A stretch of 64,000 bases of DNA from Pseudomonas hygromyciniae (GCF_016925675.1 NZ_CP070506.1:4152501-4216500); one strand, 5' to 3'. Shown: positions 9,196 to 17,760, numbered from the stretch's first letter. Numbers and translations: made by a program. Notes: generated from the sequence alone by a model not told the origin.

Positions 9196-10221
9196 TCAGG
9201 GTTTTGGCAAAGCCGCGATGGCGTCCACCGACTGGCGAATCAACGCCGGCCCCTTGTAGATAAACCCGGAATACAACTGCACCAGGCTGGCGCCCGCGGC
9301 GATTTTCTCGGCGGCGTGCTTGCCCTCGGTGATCCCGCCCACGGCGATGATCGGCAAACGCCCGGCCAACTCGGCCGCCAGCACCTTGACGATGTGGGTG
9401 CTCTGGTCACGCACCGGTGCACCGGAAAGCCCGCCGGCCTCGTCACCGTAGGCCAGGCCTTCAACGCCAGCACGGCTGAGGGTGGTGTTGGTGGCAATCA
9501 CCGCGTCCATCCCCGAATCCACCAGGGCCTGCGCCACCAGCACGGTTTCTTCGTCGCTCATGTCCGGCGCGATCTTGATCGCCAACGGCACACGCTTGCC
9601 ATGGCGTACCGCCAGGTCTTCCTGGCGCTGGCGCAGGGCCTCGAGCAGCTGCTTGAGGGAGTCGCCAAACTGCAGGCTGCGCAGGCCCGGGGTATTGGGC
9701 GAGCTGACGTTGACGGTCACATAGCTGGCATGGGCGTAAACCTTGTCCAGGCAGGTCAGGTAGTCATCCACCGCACGTTCCACCGGGGTATCGAAGTTCT
9801 TGCCGATATTGATCCCGAGGATGCCCTTGTACTTGGCGGCCTGCACCCGCGACAGCAGATGGTCAACGCCCAGGTTGTTGAAGCCCATGCGATTGATGAT
9901 CGCCTCGGCTTCCGGCAGGCGGAAAATGCGCGGCTTGGGATTACCCGGCTGTGGGCGCGGTGTGACCGTTCCGATCTCGACAAAACCGAACCCCAGTTGC
10001 GCAAAGCCGTCGATGGCCGCGCCGTTCTTGTCCAGGCCAGCGGCCAGGCCGACCGGGTTGGGGAAGTCGAGCCCCATCACCGAGACCGGCATTTTCGCCG
10101 GCGCCTTGCACACCAGGCCATTGAGCCCCAGGCGGCCGCCCGCGCCGATCAGGTCCAGGGACAGATCGTGGGAAGTTTCCGGGGAAAGTTTGAACAACAG
10201 CTGGCGGGCCAGGGTATACAT
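9196..10221 (-). CDS. pyrD: Dihydroorotate dehydrogenase (quinone), class 2
   Basis: This 341-residue membrane-associated flavoenzyme oxidises dihydroorotate to orotate in pyrimidine synthesis and passes electrons to quinone. The N-terminal amphipathic region [15 protein letters not shown] is the class 2 membrane hook. The FMN barrel contains [11 protein letters not shown] with the catalytic serine, the ATNTTLSR strand and the [14 protein letters not shown] phosphate-binding segments. The start at 10221 matches family members; the in-frame extension to 10299 is rejected. It is monocistronic and convergent with rmf. Confidence 0.96.
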   Translation of the reverse strand: MYTLARQLLFKLSPETSHDLSLDLIGAGGRLGLNGLVCKAPAKMPVSVMGLDFPNPVGLAAGLDKNGAAIDGFAQLGFGFVEIGTVTPRPQPGNPKPRIFRLPEAEAIINRMGFNNLGVDHLLSRVQAAKYKGILGINIGKNFDTPVERAVDDYLTCLDKVYAHASYVTVNVSSPNTPGLRSLQFGDSLKQLLEALRQRQEDLAVRHGKRVPLAIKIAPDMSDEETVLVAQALVDSGMDAVIATNTTLSRAGVEGLAYGDEAGGLSGAPVRDQSTHIVKVLAAELAGRLPIIAVGGITEGKHAAEKIAAGASLVQLYSGFIYKGPALIRQSVDAIAALPKP

Positions 10222-10311
10222 GGGCGGGCTTGACTCGGATGGCGGCGAAAGGTGGCGGCGATTATAGCCGGGGTGGCGGATGCGCGCGAGGCATGGCACA
10301 CCGCCGATCGA

Positions 10312-10776
10312 TCATCCCTTGCCAGCGGCCATCAACTCTTCATAGCGCGCCCAGATCTTGCGCGCATAGCGCAAGCGTAACTCATCACGCTCGGGCCCGG
10401 CCCCAGGCCCGGCGTTATAGGCGCCCACGGCGGTCCAGTTGTAGCCAAACTGCTTGATAAAGGCGGCGAGGATCGATGCCCCCACCTCCACCGACAGGCA
10501 AGGCTCATCCAACAACCGCTGCTCGGTGATCCCCTGTTTAAGCAGGCGCGGCAGATGAATGCTGTTGATTTGCATCAGGCCAATATCGCGAGTGCCATTG
10601 TTGTTGCTGTGGCTCATGGCTTCGGCGCGGTAGCCGGACTCTACTGCGGCAATTGCCTGCAACAGTTCTGGCTCGATATCGTACTGGCGGGCGGCCTCGG
10701 CCCAGCAGTACGCCTGGGCCTTGCCTGCCCCACCCAGGCTCAACAACAACAGTCCCAGCCGGCAGGCGCGCTTCAT
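10312..10776 (-). CDS. IagB-like periplasmic lytic transglycosylase
   Basis: This 154-residue secreted protein has a signal peptide (about 1-22, ending KAQA) and an SLT/lysozyme-like domain. The catalytic glutamate sits in AAVESGY, followed by GLMQIN and AYNAGPG, the three hallmark motifs. It should cut peptidoglycan glycan strands. Its small size (one domain) resembles IagB and other accessory transglycosylases of type III secretion and pilus systems rather than the large housekeeping Slt or Mlt enzymes. Its start overlaps the stop of the upstream HilA-like gene by four bases, the same pairing as hilA-iagB in Salmonella. No complete secretion apparatus is present in the window. Confidence 0.8.
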   Translation of the reverse strand: MKRACRLGLLLLSLGGAGKAQAYCWAEAARQYDIEPELLQAIAAVESGYRAEAMSHSNNNGTRDIGLMQINSIHLPRLLKQGITEQRLLDEPCLSVEVGASILAAFIKQFGYNWTAVGAYNAGPGAGPERDELRLRYARKIWARYEELMAAGKG

Positions 10777-11180
10777 ACCCGCTCACCACACCATCCACAG
10801 GCCGGGCACGCACCCAGTTGCGCTCCCACCGCCTGCGCCAGGCCAGGGCGCGCGACCACCCGCGCCCGGCCACTGAAGCGATAGCCGCGACCATACACCG
10901 TCGTAATCAGCGCACGGTCGCCCTCCAGTTGTTTGCGCAACGAGTAGATGCAGCGGGTCAGGGATTCTTCGGCAACGTCGATATCCGGCCAGACTTGCTC
11001 CAGCAGGCAATCTTTGGTGACCAGCACGCCAGGCGTGGCCAGCAACAGGCGCAACACGTGACTCTCCTTGGGCGGCAACTGAATGTCGCGACCTTCGGTG
11101 GTCAGCCGCCCATCCTCCTGCAACGTCCAACGCCCAAAGACGAGGGACGCCGTCATCAAGCCCTCAACTGCAACAACCAT
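10773..11180 (-). CDS. HilA/ToxR-type winged-helix DNA-binding protein
   Basis: This 135-residue protein consists mainly of one OmpR/PhoB-type winged helix: the wHTH core runs from about residue 15 to 105 with LPPKESHVLRLLL, CLLEQVWP and the wing VYGRGYRF. It has no receiver domain and lacks the long C-terminal TPR-like part of HilA, so it is either a short relative or a truncated gene. The C-terminal tail is cysteine-rich (CPACGWC). It overlaps the transglycosylase gene by four bases. The start at 11180 has AGAGG upstream; an alternative ATG at 11156 is almost as good. It may control the adjacent secretin fragment, but no target is proven. Confidence 0.72.
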   Translation of the reverse strand: MVVAVEGLMTASLVFGRWTLQEDGRLTTEGRDIQLPPKESHVLRLLLATPGVLVTKDCLLEQVWPDIDVAEESLTRCIYSLRKQLEGDRALITTVYGRGYRFSGRARVVARPGLAQAVGAQLGACPACGWCGERV

Positions 11181-11349
11181 TCAAACCTCTGTACCTGTCT
11201 GCGGGTATTCACGGCGCCTGGGTATTGCGTCGCGCACCGTCTGGGAGATAGCGCGACTATAGAAACCCATCATCAATTTCACGTTAGGAAAAAGCCCACT
11301 GCGTCGAAGTTTTGCGGGAGTTTTGCGTAGGAACTTTCGAAACCTGGCA

Positions 11350-12219
11350 CTACTGCTCGTCTACCCGGGCAAACGCGCGCCGTACACGTTCGTACTGATC
11401 GGCGCTCAGAGGTGTCGAAGCGCCCTGCCCCTGGGAAAACTGGGGCACATCCAACTGCGCCACCCGCACCCTGATCAGCCTTAATTGCTGCTCACTGCCC
11501 CTGATCAACAGGCTGTTGATCTGCGGATACGCAATCACGGTGATGCCGGTGCGTGCCTTGCCATCTAGTTCGGCGAGCTGTTTCTCGATAAGCGTGGCGA
11601 TACCCGGCACGGTGATTGTCTGCGAGCCCCTGTCGTACTGGCGGTCTGCGACGTCGGCGTTGAGCACCTGGATGACCCCGACTCTTTGCACGTCCTCACG
11701 GCGCACCGGGCGCGGGCGGTCCATCAACTGCGCCAGGCGCATGACGTGATCGACATAATTGGCGGGCCCCGACACATAAAACAAACGGGGGCCGGCCTTG
11801 CGAAGGGGGTAGCGCGCCTCGTCGAGCCCCGTGCGCCCCATGACGTCGCGCAGCCGGTCGACGGTCATGTGTCGCAAGGTCACCCCGGAACTCTTGGCCT
11901 CGCCGGCATCGTAGAGATGCAGCACCTGGCCGTCGCTGTACCAGATCAATTCCTGCTGCAACGCCACTGCCTCCAGGACGGCTTGCGCATTGGCAAAATC
12001 AAACTGCCCGCTGATACGTTTGCCCGCCGCCAGCTTGCTGACCACGATGGGCTGGCCGAGGGGCACCGCCAGGCGGTTGAAGAAGCCTTGCAGGCTTTCG
12101 TCCCACGCCAGATAGGACTCGCCCATCGCAGGCAACGCATTGAGCATCAGCAGAGCGCCCAGCAGCCAGCGCTGCAAAAGGCCATGGACGGTCGCAGGGA
12201 TAAATCGAGCAAGGAACAC
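11350..12219 (-). CDS. Truncated type III secretion secretin (SctC/InvG-like N-domains only)
   Basis: This 289-residue exported protein has a signal peptide (about 1-32, ending ALPAMG) and then N0-like, N1-like and second ring domains of a secretin: a segment around WDESLQGFFNRLA, one around LRHMTVDRLRDVMGR...FYVSGPANYV, and one ending YPQINSLLIRGSEQQL...RVAQLDVP. In full secretins the outer-membrane barrel follows at this point; here the protein ends about 35 residues later at 11350. Secretins of this class are usually over 500 residues. GTG 12219 is preferred because AGGA precedes it and it begins the signal peptide; an in-frame start at 12327 also exists. A pilotin-independent periplasmic role cannot be excluded. 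Confidence 0.7.
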   Translation of the reverse strand: MFLARFIPATVHGLLQRWLLGALLMLNALPAMGESYLAWDESLQGFFNRLAVPLGQPIVVSKLAAGKRISGQFDFANAQAVLEAVALQQELIWYSDGQVLHLYDAGEAKSSGVTLRHMTVDRLRDVMGRTGLDEARYPLRKAGPRLFYVSGPANYVDHVMRLAQLMDRPRPVRREDVQRVGVIQVLNADVADRQYDRGSQTITVPGIATLIEKQLAELDGKARTGITVIAYPQINSLLIRGSEQQLRLIRVRVAQLDVPQFSQGQGASTPLSADQYERVRRAFARVDEQ

Positions 12220-12321
12220 GCTGGGTTTCCTGGGTGATGTGCATGAAGGAGCGCCATAGTGAAAGGCCCCCACGGCGCAATCTTGATGAAAGCCTGACGG
12301 CCTACCCCATGCCGCACGTCG

Positions 12322-12337
12322 TGGCATGTGCCTTGCT
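12322..12337 (+). promoter_or_regulatory. Sigma-54 promoter of nasST
   Basis: TGGCATG-TGCC-TTGCT carries GG and GC exactly ten bases apart, the -24/-12 signature of RpoN promoters. Transcription would start near 12349, just ahead of the first hexaloop hairpin of the nasS leader. Confidence 0.8.
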
Positions 12338-12354
12338 TTACCTTGCCTAGGGCA

Positions 12355-12444
12355 GCCCGCGCCAATGACGGAACGGGCTCAAGGACAAAGGCGTCGTTAC
12401 CCGCAGGTGGCTTGCAAGGCACCCTACGGAACGACGCCTTTTTT
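12355..12444 (+). promoter_or_regulatory. ANTAR-type antitermination leader of nasST
   Basis: Hairpin P1 (12355-12378) pairs GCCCG with CGGGC and CC with GG, closing the hexaloop AATGAC. Hairpin P2 (12381-12398) closes the hexaloop AAAGGC on a GAC/GTC stem. Both loops have A at position 1 and G at position 4, the known ANTAR recognition pattern. P2 shares bases 12387-12398 with a 12-bp terminator stem (AAAGGCGTCGTT / AACGACGCCTTT, 3' side 12430-12441, then T-run), so the two folds exclude each other. NasT binding P1/P2 should prevent termination. Confidence 0.8.
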
Positions 12445-12464
12445 CACACAGAAGGTAGGTGTTG

Positions 12465-13691
12465 ATGAGTGATCAGGTCGGCTACAGCCAGGCAACCAAT
12501 CCCTTGGCCTGGGTCAACGGCAGCGATGCCCCGGAAAAGAGCAGCCTCGACCTGGGCTTCATGGCCTTGAGCGATTGCGCCTCGCTGGTGGTCGCGGCGA
12601 CCCAGGGGTTTGCCCAACCCTATGGCCTGACCTTGAACCTCAAGCGCCAATCGTCGTGGGCCGGGCTGCGGGACAAGCTGGTCAGTGGCGAACTGGACGC
12701 CGCCCACAGCCTGTACGGCCTGATCTATGCGGTACACCTGGGCATCGGCGGCGTCGCGCCGACCGACATGGCGGTACTGATGGGCCTGAACCAGAACGGC
12801 CAAGGCATCAACCTGTCCCAGGGCCTGCGACAACAGGGCGTGACCAGTCCTGAGGCACTGGAGCGCAAGGTGCACCAAAGCCGGACAAAACTCACCTTCG
12901 CCCAGACGTTTCCTACCGGCACCCATGCCATGTGGTTGTATTACTGGCTCGCCAGCCAGGGCATTCACCCGCTGCGGGATGTCGAGAGTGTGGTGGTCCC
13001 GCCGCCGCAAATGGTCGCGCATCTACAAGCCGGACGAATCGACGGTCTGTGCGTCGGCGAACCCTGGTGCGCCAGCGCGGTGCAACAGAACCAGGGCTTC
13101 ACCCTTGCCACCAGCCAGGCGATCTGGCCGGACCACCCGGAAAAGGTCCTGGGCTGCACCCAGGCGTTTGTCGAGCAATACCCCAACACCGCACGCGTGC
13201 TGGTGATGGCGGTTCTGGAAGCCAGCCGTTTTATCGACAGCAGCCTCGAAAACCGTCGCTCCACCGCACAACTGCTCAGCGCCAGGGATTACCTGGACGC
13301 CCCGCTCGAGTGCATCGAGCCACGGCTGCTGGGCATCTATGACGACGGCCTGGGTAACCACTGGCAAGACGTACACGCGCTGCGCTTTCATGGCGATGGC
13401 GAGGTCAACCTGCCGTACCTGTCCGATGGCATGTGGTTCATGACCCAATTCCGCCGCTGGGGCCTGCTGCGTGAAGACCCCGACTACCACGCCGTTGCCC
13501 GTCAGGTGCAGCAACTGGATCTGTATCGCCAAGCCGCAAGCGCAGTGGGCGTGGCAACCACGAACGAAGAAATGCGCAGCAGCCAATTGATCGACGGCAA
13601 GGTTTGGGACGGCTCCGACCCGGCCGGTTATGCCCGCAGTTTCCGCCTGCATGCCATGGCCGACGATGTCGTCCGCCACGCCTTGCGCTGA
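12465..13691 (+). CDS. nasS: Nitrate sensor NasS (NrtA/CmpA-like, cytoplasmic)
   Basis: This 408-residue protein resembles the periplasmic nitrate-binding proteins NrtA/NasF but has no signal peptide or lipobox, as expected for the cytoplasmic sensor NasS. Family features include LGFMALSDCASLVVA near the start, GELDAAHSLYGL, TFPTGTHAMWLYYWLA and GLCVGEPWC. In the NasS-NasT pair, NasS holds NasT in the absence of nitrate or nitrite and releases it when ligand binds. The gene is followed 13 bases later by nasT. ATG 12465 is preferred over an upstream GTG at 12459 because the spacing to GAAGGTAGG is better. Confidence 0.93.
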   Translation: MSDQVGYSQATNPLAWVNGSDAPEKSSLDLGFMALSDCASLVVAATQGFAQPYGLTLNLKRQSSWAGLRDKLVSGELDAAHSLYGLIYAVHLGIGGVAPTDMAVLMGLNQNGQGINLSQGLRQQGVTSPEALERKVHQSRTKLTFAQTFPTGTHAMWLYYWLASQGIHPLRDVESVVVPPPQMVAHLQAGRIDGLCVGEPWCASAVQQNQGFTLATSQAIWPDHPEKVLGCTQAFVEQYPNTARVLVMAVLEASRFIDSSLENRRSTAQLLSARDYLDAPLECIEPRLLGIYDDGLGNHWQDVHALRFHGDGEVNLPYLSDGMWFMTQFRRWGLLREDPDYHAVARQVQQLDLYRQAASAVGVATTNEEMRSSQLIDGKVWDGSDPAGYARSFRLHAMADDVVRHALR

Positions 13692-13704
13692 CGGGAGGCC
13701 ACCC

Positions 13705-14280
13705 ATGTTGCGAATCCTGCTGATCAATGACACCCCGCGCAAAGTCGGGCGCCTCAAGAGCGCCCTGACCGAGGCCGGTTTTGAAGTGATCGATGAGTCT
13801 GGCCTGACCATCGACCTGCCGGCACGCGTCGAAACGGTGCGCCCGGATGTGATTCTGATCGATACCGAATCACCCGGCCGCGATGTGATGGAGCAGGTGG
13901 TGCTGGTCAGCCGCGACCAGCCGCGGCCCATCGTGATGTTCACCGACGAACATGACCCCGGCGTGATGCGCCAGGCAATCAAGTCCGGGGTCAGTGCCTA
14001 TATCGTCGAAGGCATCCAGGCCCAGCGCCTGCAACCGATTCTCGATGTCGCCATGGCGCGCTTCGAGAGCGACCAGGCCTTGCGCGCGCAACTCATAGCC
14101 CGCGACCAGCAGTTGGCGGAACGCAAGCGCATCGAGCTAGCCAAAGGCTTGCTGATGAAAATGAAGGACTGCAACGAGGAACAGGCCTACACCCTGATGC
14201 GCCGCCAGGCCATGAGCCGCCAGCAAAAGCTGATCCAGGTGGCGGAGCAGATTATTGCCATGAGTGAGTTGTTGGGCTGA
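13705..14280 (+). CDS. nasT: Antitermination regulator NasT (pseudo-receiver + ANTAR)
   Basis: This 191-residue RNA-binding regulator has a receiver-like domain (about 1-120; LLINDTPRK at the start and DVILIDTESPGRD at the acidic position) and a C-terminal ANTAR domain (about 130-188; ERKRIELAKGLLMKMK...AYTLMRRQAM). ANTAR proteins bind paired hexaloop hairpins and stop terminators from forming. Three such leaders occur nearby, before nasS itself, nasA and nirB. A GGGAGG ribosome site lies five bases before the ATG. Regulation of its own operon is inferred from the nasS leader. Confidence 0.95.
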   Translation: MLRILLINDTPRKVGRLKSALTEAGFEVIDESGLTIDLPARVETVRPDVILIDTESPGRDVMEQVVLVSRDQPRPIVMFTDEHDPGVMRQAIKSGVSAYIVEGIQAQRLQPILDVAMARFESDQALRAQLIARDQQLAERKRIELAKGLLMKMKDCNEEQAYTLMRRQAMSRQQKLIQVAEQIIAMSELLG

Positions 14281-14303
14281 GATAGCGGCACCGACAAAAC
14301 CGC

Positions 14304-14531
14304 CATCGGTATCGACACACCTTTCAGACACTGACGCCCCCCCTGTGGCGAGCGGGCTTGCCCCGCGCTGGGCTGCGAAGCAGCCCCAAAACCAGCCGCT
14401 ACGGTTTACCTGGTACACCGCATTCGGCTTACCGGGGCTGCTTCGCAGCCCAGCGCGGGCAAGCCCGCTCGCCACAACAGCCCTCTCTGCCTGGTTTTAT
14501 GCGCTGCGGCAAAATTGCGTAGAGACCGACG
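14304..14531. mobile_element. Decayed third copy of the 230-260-bp TIR element
   Basis: The left end CATCGGTATCGACACACCTTTCAG and right end ...GGCAAAATTGCGTAGAGACCGACG match, with several changes, the ends of the elements at 40644 and 55319, and the REP-like palindrome (14345-14475) lies between them as in those copies. No target duplication remains; the right flank CCGCGATGGC still resembles the target of the other copies. It ends 21 bases before the nasA sigma-54 promoter. The 24-base end is quoted only for its first and last bases here: CATCGG...TTTCAG. Confidence 0.65.
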
Positions 14532-14552
14532 CCGCGATGGCGGTGTCACGGT

Positions 14553-14568
14553 TGGCGCAAGACTTGCT
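14553..14568 (+). promoter_or_regulatory. Sigma-54 promoter of nasA
   Basis: TGGCGCA-AGAC-TTGCT has GG and GC ten bases apart. The predicted start near 14579 lies five bases before the first leader hairpin. The decayed TIR element ends just upstream, so activator sites would have to lie within or beyond it. Confidence 0.78.
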
Positions 14569-14583
14569 ATGTAAAGACCACAG

Positions 14584-14664
14584 GTAGCCAACGGCGGTTG
14601 CCCCTCCACGACAAAGACGTCGCACATCCGGTTTGCCCAGGCAAACCCGGTGGCGGCGTTTTTT
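14584..14664 (+). promoter_or_regulatory. ANTAR-type antitermination leader of nasA
   Basis: P1 (14584-14601) is GTAGCC-AACGGC-GGTTGC, a six-pair stem with two G-T pairs. P2 (14609-14622) is CGAC-AAAGAC-GTCG. Both hexaloops have A1 and G4. The bases from 14613 onward can instead pair with GCGGCGTTTTT (14653-14663), around an inner CCGGTTTGCC/GGCAAACCCGG stem, to form a terminator ending in TTTTTT. The arrangement matches the nasS and nirB leaders. Confidence 0.8.
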
Positions 14665-14738
14665 CGTTTTGGTGGGGCGGCCTTCGCGGGTCGTTCCATC
14701 ACCAGGCCTTCTACAAGATCCCCAATCTGAGGTGCGTG

Positions 14739-15950
14739 ATGAAATCAAGCTTCTGGAAATCCGGGCACACCCCGACCTTGTTTGCCGCGTTCCTGTATTT
14801 CGACCTGAGTTTCATGGTCTGGTACCTATTGGGCCCGCTGGCGGTGCAAATCGCTGCCGACCTGCAACTGACCACCCAGCAACGCGGGCTGATGGTCGCC
14901 ACGCCGATCCTGGCGGGGGCGATCCTGCGCTTTTTGATGGGCATGTTGGCGGACAAATTGTCGCCCAAGACCGCCGGGCTGATTGGTCAGGTGATCGTGA
15001 TTGTGGCGCTGTTCTTCGCCTGGAAACTGGGGATCCACAGTTATGAACAGGCGCTGCTGCTGGGGCTTTTCCTCGGTATGGCCGGGGCGTCCTTTGCTGT
15101 TGCCCTGCCGCTGGCGTCCCAGTGGTACCCCGCCGAACACCAGGGCAAGGCCATGGGCATCGCCGGAGCCGGCAACTCCGGCACCGTGTTTGCTGCGCTG
15201 CTGGCACCGTTGATCGCCGCCGCATTTGGCTGGAGCAATGTGTTCGGCTTTGCCCTGATCCCGTTGATCCTGACCCTGATCGTCTTTGCCTGGCTGGCGC
15301 GCAACGCCCCCGAACGGCCCAAAGCCAAATCCATGGCCGACTATTTCAAAGCCCTGGGCGATCGCGACAGTTGGTGGTTCATGTTCTTCTACAGCGTGAC
15401 CTTCGGTGGCTTTATCGGCCTGGCCAGCGCCCTGCCCGGCTACTTCAACGACCAATATGGCTTGAGCCCGGTCACCGCTGGCTACTACACCGCCGCCTGC
15501 GTGTTCGGCGGCAGCCTGATGCGGCCTCTGGGCGGCGCCCTGGCTGACCGTTTCGGCGGGATCCGCACCCTGTTGGGCATGTACGGCGTGGCAGCCGTGT
15601 GCATCGCCGCAGTGGGCTTCAACCTGCCCAGTTCCTACGCCGCACTGGCCCTGTTCGTCTGCACCATGCTGGGCTTGGGTGCCGGTAACGGTGCGGTCTT
15701 CCAGCTGGTGCCCCAGCGCTTTCGCCGGGAGATCGGCGTGATGACCGGGTTGATCGGCATGGCCGGCGGTATCGGCGGCTTCGCCCTGGCAGCAGGCATG
15801 GGGGCGATCAAGCAAAGCACCGGCAGCTATCAGTTGGCCCTGTGGCTGTTCGCCAGCCTGGGTGTGCTGGCGTGGTTCGGCCTGTATGGCGTAAAACGGC
15901 GCTGGAGGACCACCTGGGGTTCGGCTGCCGTCACCGCAGCGCGGGTCTGA
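14739..15950 (+). CDS. nasA: MFS nitrate/nitrite transporter (NNP family)
   Basis: This 403-residue inner-membrane protein has about 12 hydrophobic segments. The nitrate signature glycine-rich stretch AGAGNSGTVFAAL (about residue 145) and its C-terminal repeat GLGAGNGAVFQLVP (about 310) identify the NarK/NasA nitrate-nitrite porter family. It should bring nitrate in for assimilation by the reductases encoded downstream. GAGG lies seven bases before the ATG. The stop overlaps the ATG of the phosphatase-kinase gene by one base (TGATG), so the two are translationally coupled. Expression should depend on sigma-54 and NasT. Confidence 0.95.
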   Translation: MKSSFWKSGHTPTLFAAFLYFDLSFMVWYLLGPLAVQIAADLQLTTQQRGLMVATPILAGAILRFLMGMLADKLSPKTAGLIGQVIVIVALFFAWKLGIHSYEQALLLGLFLGMAGASFAVALPLASQWYPAEHQGKAMGIAGAGNSGTVFAALLAPLIAAAFGWSNVFGFALIPLILTLIVFAWLARNAPERPKAKSMADYFKALGDRDSWWFMFFYSVTFGGFIGLASALPGYFNDQYGLSPVTAGYYTAACVFGGSLMRPLGGALADRFGGIRTLLGMYGVAAVCIAAVGFNLPSSYAALALFVCTMLGLGAGNGAVFQLVPQRFRREIGVMTGLIGMAGGIGGFALAAGMGAIKQSTGSYQLALWLFASLGVLAWFGLYGVKRRWRTTWGSAAVTAARV

Positions 15951-17617
15951 TGAGCCTGCAACTGAGTGTTGCCCAGGCCAGCGCCATCGGGCCACGGGAG
16001 GAAAACCAGGACGCCTTGCGCCTGGTTACCCCGGCCCCGGAACTGGCCGCCAGCAAAGGCTACCTGTGTGCTATCGCCGACGGCGTCAGCCAGTGCGCCG
16101 ATGGCGGCCTGGCCGCGCGTTCGACCTTGCAGGCCCTGGCCCTGGACTACTACGCCACGCCGCAAACCTGGGGCGTGGCCCAGGCCCTGGACCGGCTGTT
16201 GCTCGCGCAAAATCGCTGGCTGCAGGCCAATGGTGGCGGCCAGCCGCTGTTGACCACCCTCAGCGCCCTGGTGTTTCGTGGCCAGCGCTTTACCCTGGCC
16301 CATGTCGGCGACTGCCGGGTGTATCGCTGGTTCGACGGCGAGTTGCAGCGCATCAGTCAAGAACATGTCTGGGAGCAACCGGGCATGCAGCATGTGCTCA
16401 AGCGCGCCCTGGGCCTGGATCAGCATCTGGTGGTGGATTTTCTCGACGGTGAACTGCGCCTGGGCGAATGTTTCCTACTGCTCAGCGATGGTGTGTGGTC
16501 GACCCTGGCCGACCACAGCATCCGTGCGATCCTGCGCGAACAGGCCGACCTGGACCTGGCTGTAAATACGCTGGTCAACGCCGCACACCTGGCGGGCAGC
16601 CAGGACAATGCCAGCGCCCTGCTGGTGCGCATCGACCAACTCGGCGCCGCCACCCTGGGCGATGCACTGGTGCAGTTGCAGCAGTGGCCATTGCCGCCGC
16701 CGTTGAAGGCCGGGCAATGCTTTGAAGGCTGGCAGGTGGAGAGCGTGCTGGCGCACAGTCGCCAATCGTTGCTGTACCGGGTGCGCGATAAGCAGCAACA
16801 ACCCTGGCTGCTGAACACCCTGGCCCCTGGACGCGACGATGACCACGACGCCGCCCAAGCCCTGCTCTCAGAGGAGTGGTTTCTGCGCCGAGTGGCCGGA
16901 AGGGCATTTCCTGAAGTCCATCCGGCCGGCGAGCGTCAGCATTTGTACTACGTGATGCGTGAATACAGCGGGCAGACCCTGGCCGAACTGTTCCAGCGGC
17001 ACGGCCCACTGCCACTGGCACAATGGCAATCCATCGCCGAGCGCTTGCTGCGCGCGGTGGGCATGTTGCATCGCCGGCAGATCCTGCACCGCGACATCAA
17101 GCCGGAAAACCTGCTGCTGGGGGATGACGGCGAATTGCGGGTGCTGGATTTTGGCCTGGCCTATTGCCCGGGGTTGTCCGAAGACCGCGCTCACCTGCTG
17201 CCGGGCACCCCCAGCTTTATCGCGCCTGAAGCCTTCAGTGGTGAACGTCCGACCCCTCGGCAGGATTTGTACAGCGTCGGCGTGAGCCTGTATTACCTGC
17301 TGACCGGGCACTATCCCTACGGTGAAATCGAAGCTTTCCAGCGCCCCCGCTTCAACACGCCGGTCAGCGCCAGCCGCTATCGACCGGATCTGCCCGACTG
17401 GTTGCAGCAAAGCCTGGAAAGCGCGGTGGCGGCACAACCAGATCAACGCTACGAAACCGCCGAGGAATGGCTGCTGGTACTGGAACAGGCCGACCGCCGC
17501 GAGCTGAGCCTGCGCCCTCGGCCGCTGCTGGAGCGCGAGCCTCTCAAGGTCTGGCAAACCCTGGCGCTGGTGTCGCTGCTGCTCAATCTGCTGTTGCTGT
17601 ATCTGTTATCTCTGTAG
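15950..17617 (+). CDS. PP2C-type phosphatase fused to a Ser/Thr protein kinase with a C-terminal membrane anchor
   Basis: This 555-residue protein has an N-terminal PP2C domain (about 1-235: EENQDA, IADGVSQCADGG, HVGDCRVYRW, LLLSDGVW, SQDNASALLV) and a kinase domain (about 255-520: HRDIKPENLLL catalytic loop, DFGLA metal motif, GTPSFIAPEA activation segment). The kinase glycine loop (VLAHSRQSLLYRVR) lacks the usual glycines. A hydrophobic tail (last ~20 residues) should anchor it in the inner membrane. It is coupled to nasA and lies upstream of nirB. I recall the same placement in P. aeruginosa. Substrates are unknown; control of nitrate uptake or reduction is a guess from position. Confidence 0.9.
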   Translation: MSLQLSVAQASAIGPREENQDALRLVTPAPELAASKGYLCAIADGVSQCADGGLAARSTLQALALDYYATPQTWGVAQALDRLLLAQNRWLQANGGGQPLLTTLSALVFRGQRFTLAHVGDCRVYRWFDGELQRISQEHVWEQPGMQHVLKRALGLDQHLVVDFLDGELRLGECFLLLSDGVWSTLADHSIRAILREQADLDLAVNTLVNAAHLAGSQDNASALLVRIDQLGAATLGDALVQLQQWPLPPPLKAGQCFEGWQVESVLAHSRQSLLYRVRDKQQQPWLLNTLAPGRDDDHDAAQALLSEEWFLRRVAGRAFPEVHPAGERQHLYYVMREYSGQTLAELFQRHGPLPLAQWQSIAERLLRAVGMLHRRQILHRDIKPENLLLGDDGELRVLDFGLAYCPGLSEDRAHLLPGTPSFIAPEAFSGERPTPRQDLYSVGVSLYYLLTGHYPYGEIEAFQRPRFNTPVSASRYRPDLPDWLQQSLESAVAAQPDQRYETAEEWLLVLEQADRRELSLRPRPLLEREPLKVWQTLALVSLLLNLLLLYLLSL

Positions 17618-17715
17618 GAGGCAGGCGCGCCAGTTGTGGGCAGTGCGCCTTTAAATGGTGCGAAACAACCTGGTGGCAGCCGCCAGAACCTCAGTAAATC
17701 CGGCTTTTCACGACT

Positions 17716-17731
17716 TGGCACAACCACTGCA
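17716..17731 (+). promoter_or_regulatory. Sigma-54 promoter of nirB
   Basis: TGGCACA-ACCA-CTGCA has GG and GC ten bases apart and a near-consensus -24 box. Predicted start is about 17742, some 20 bases before the first leader hairpin. Confidence 0.78.
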
Positions 17732-17760
17732 TTAACCTCTGCAACACCCCCACATACAGC

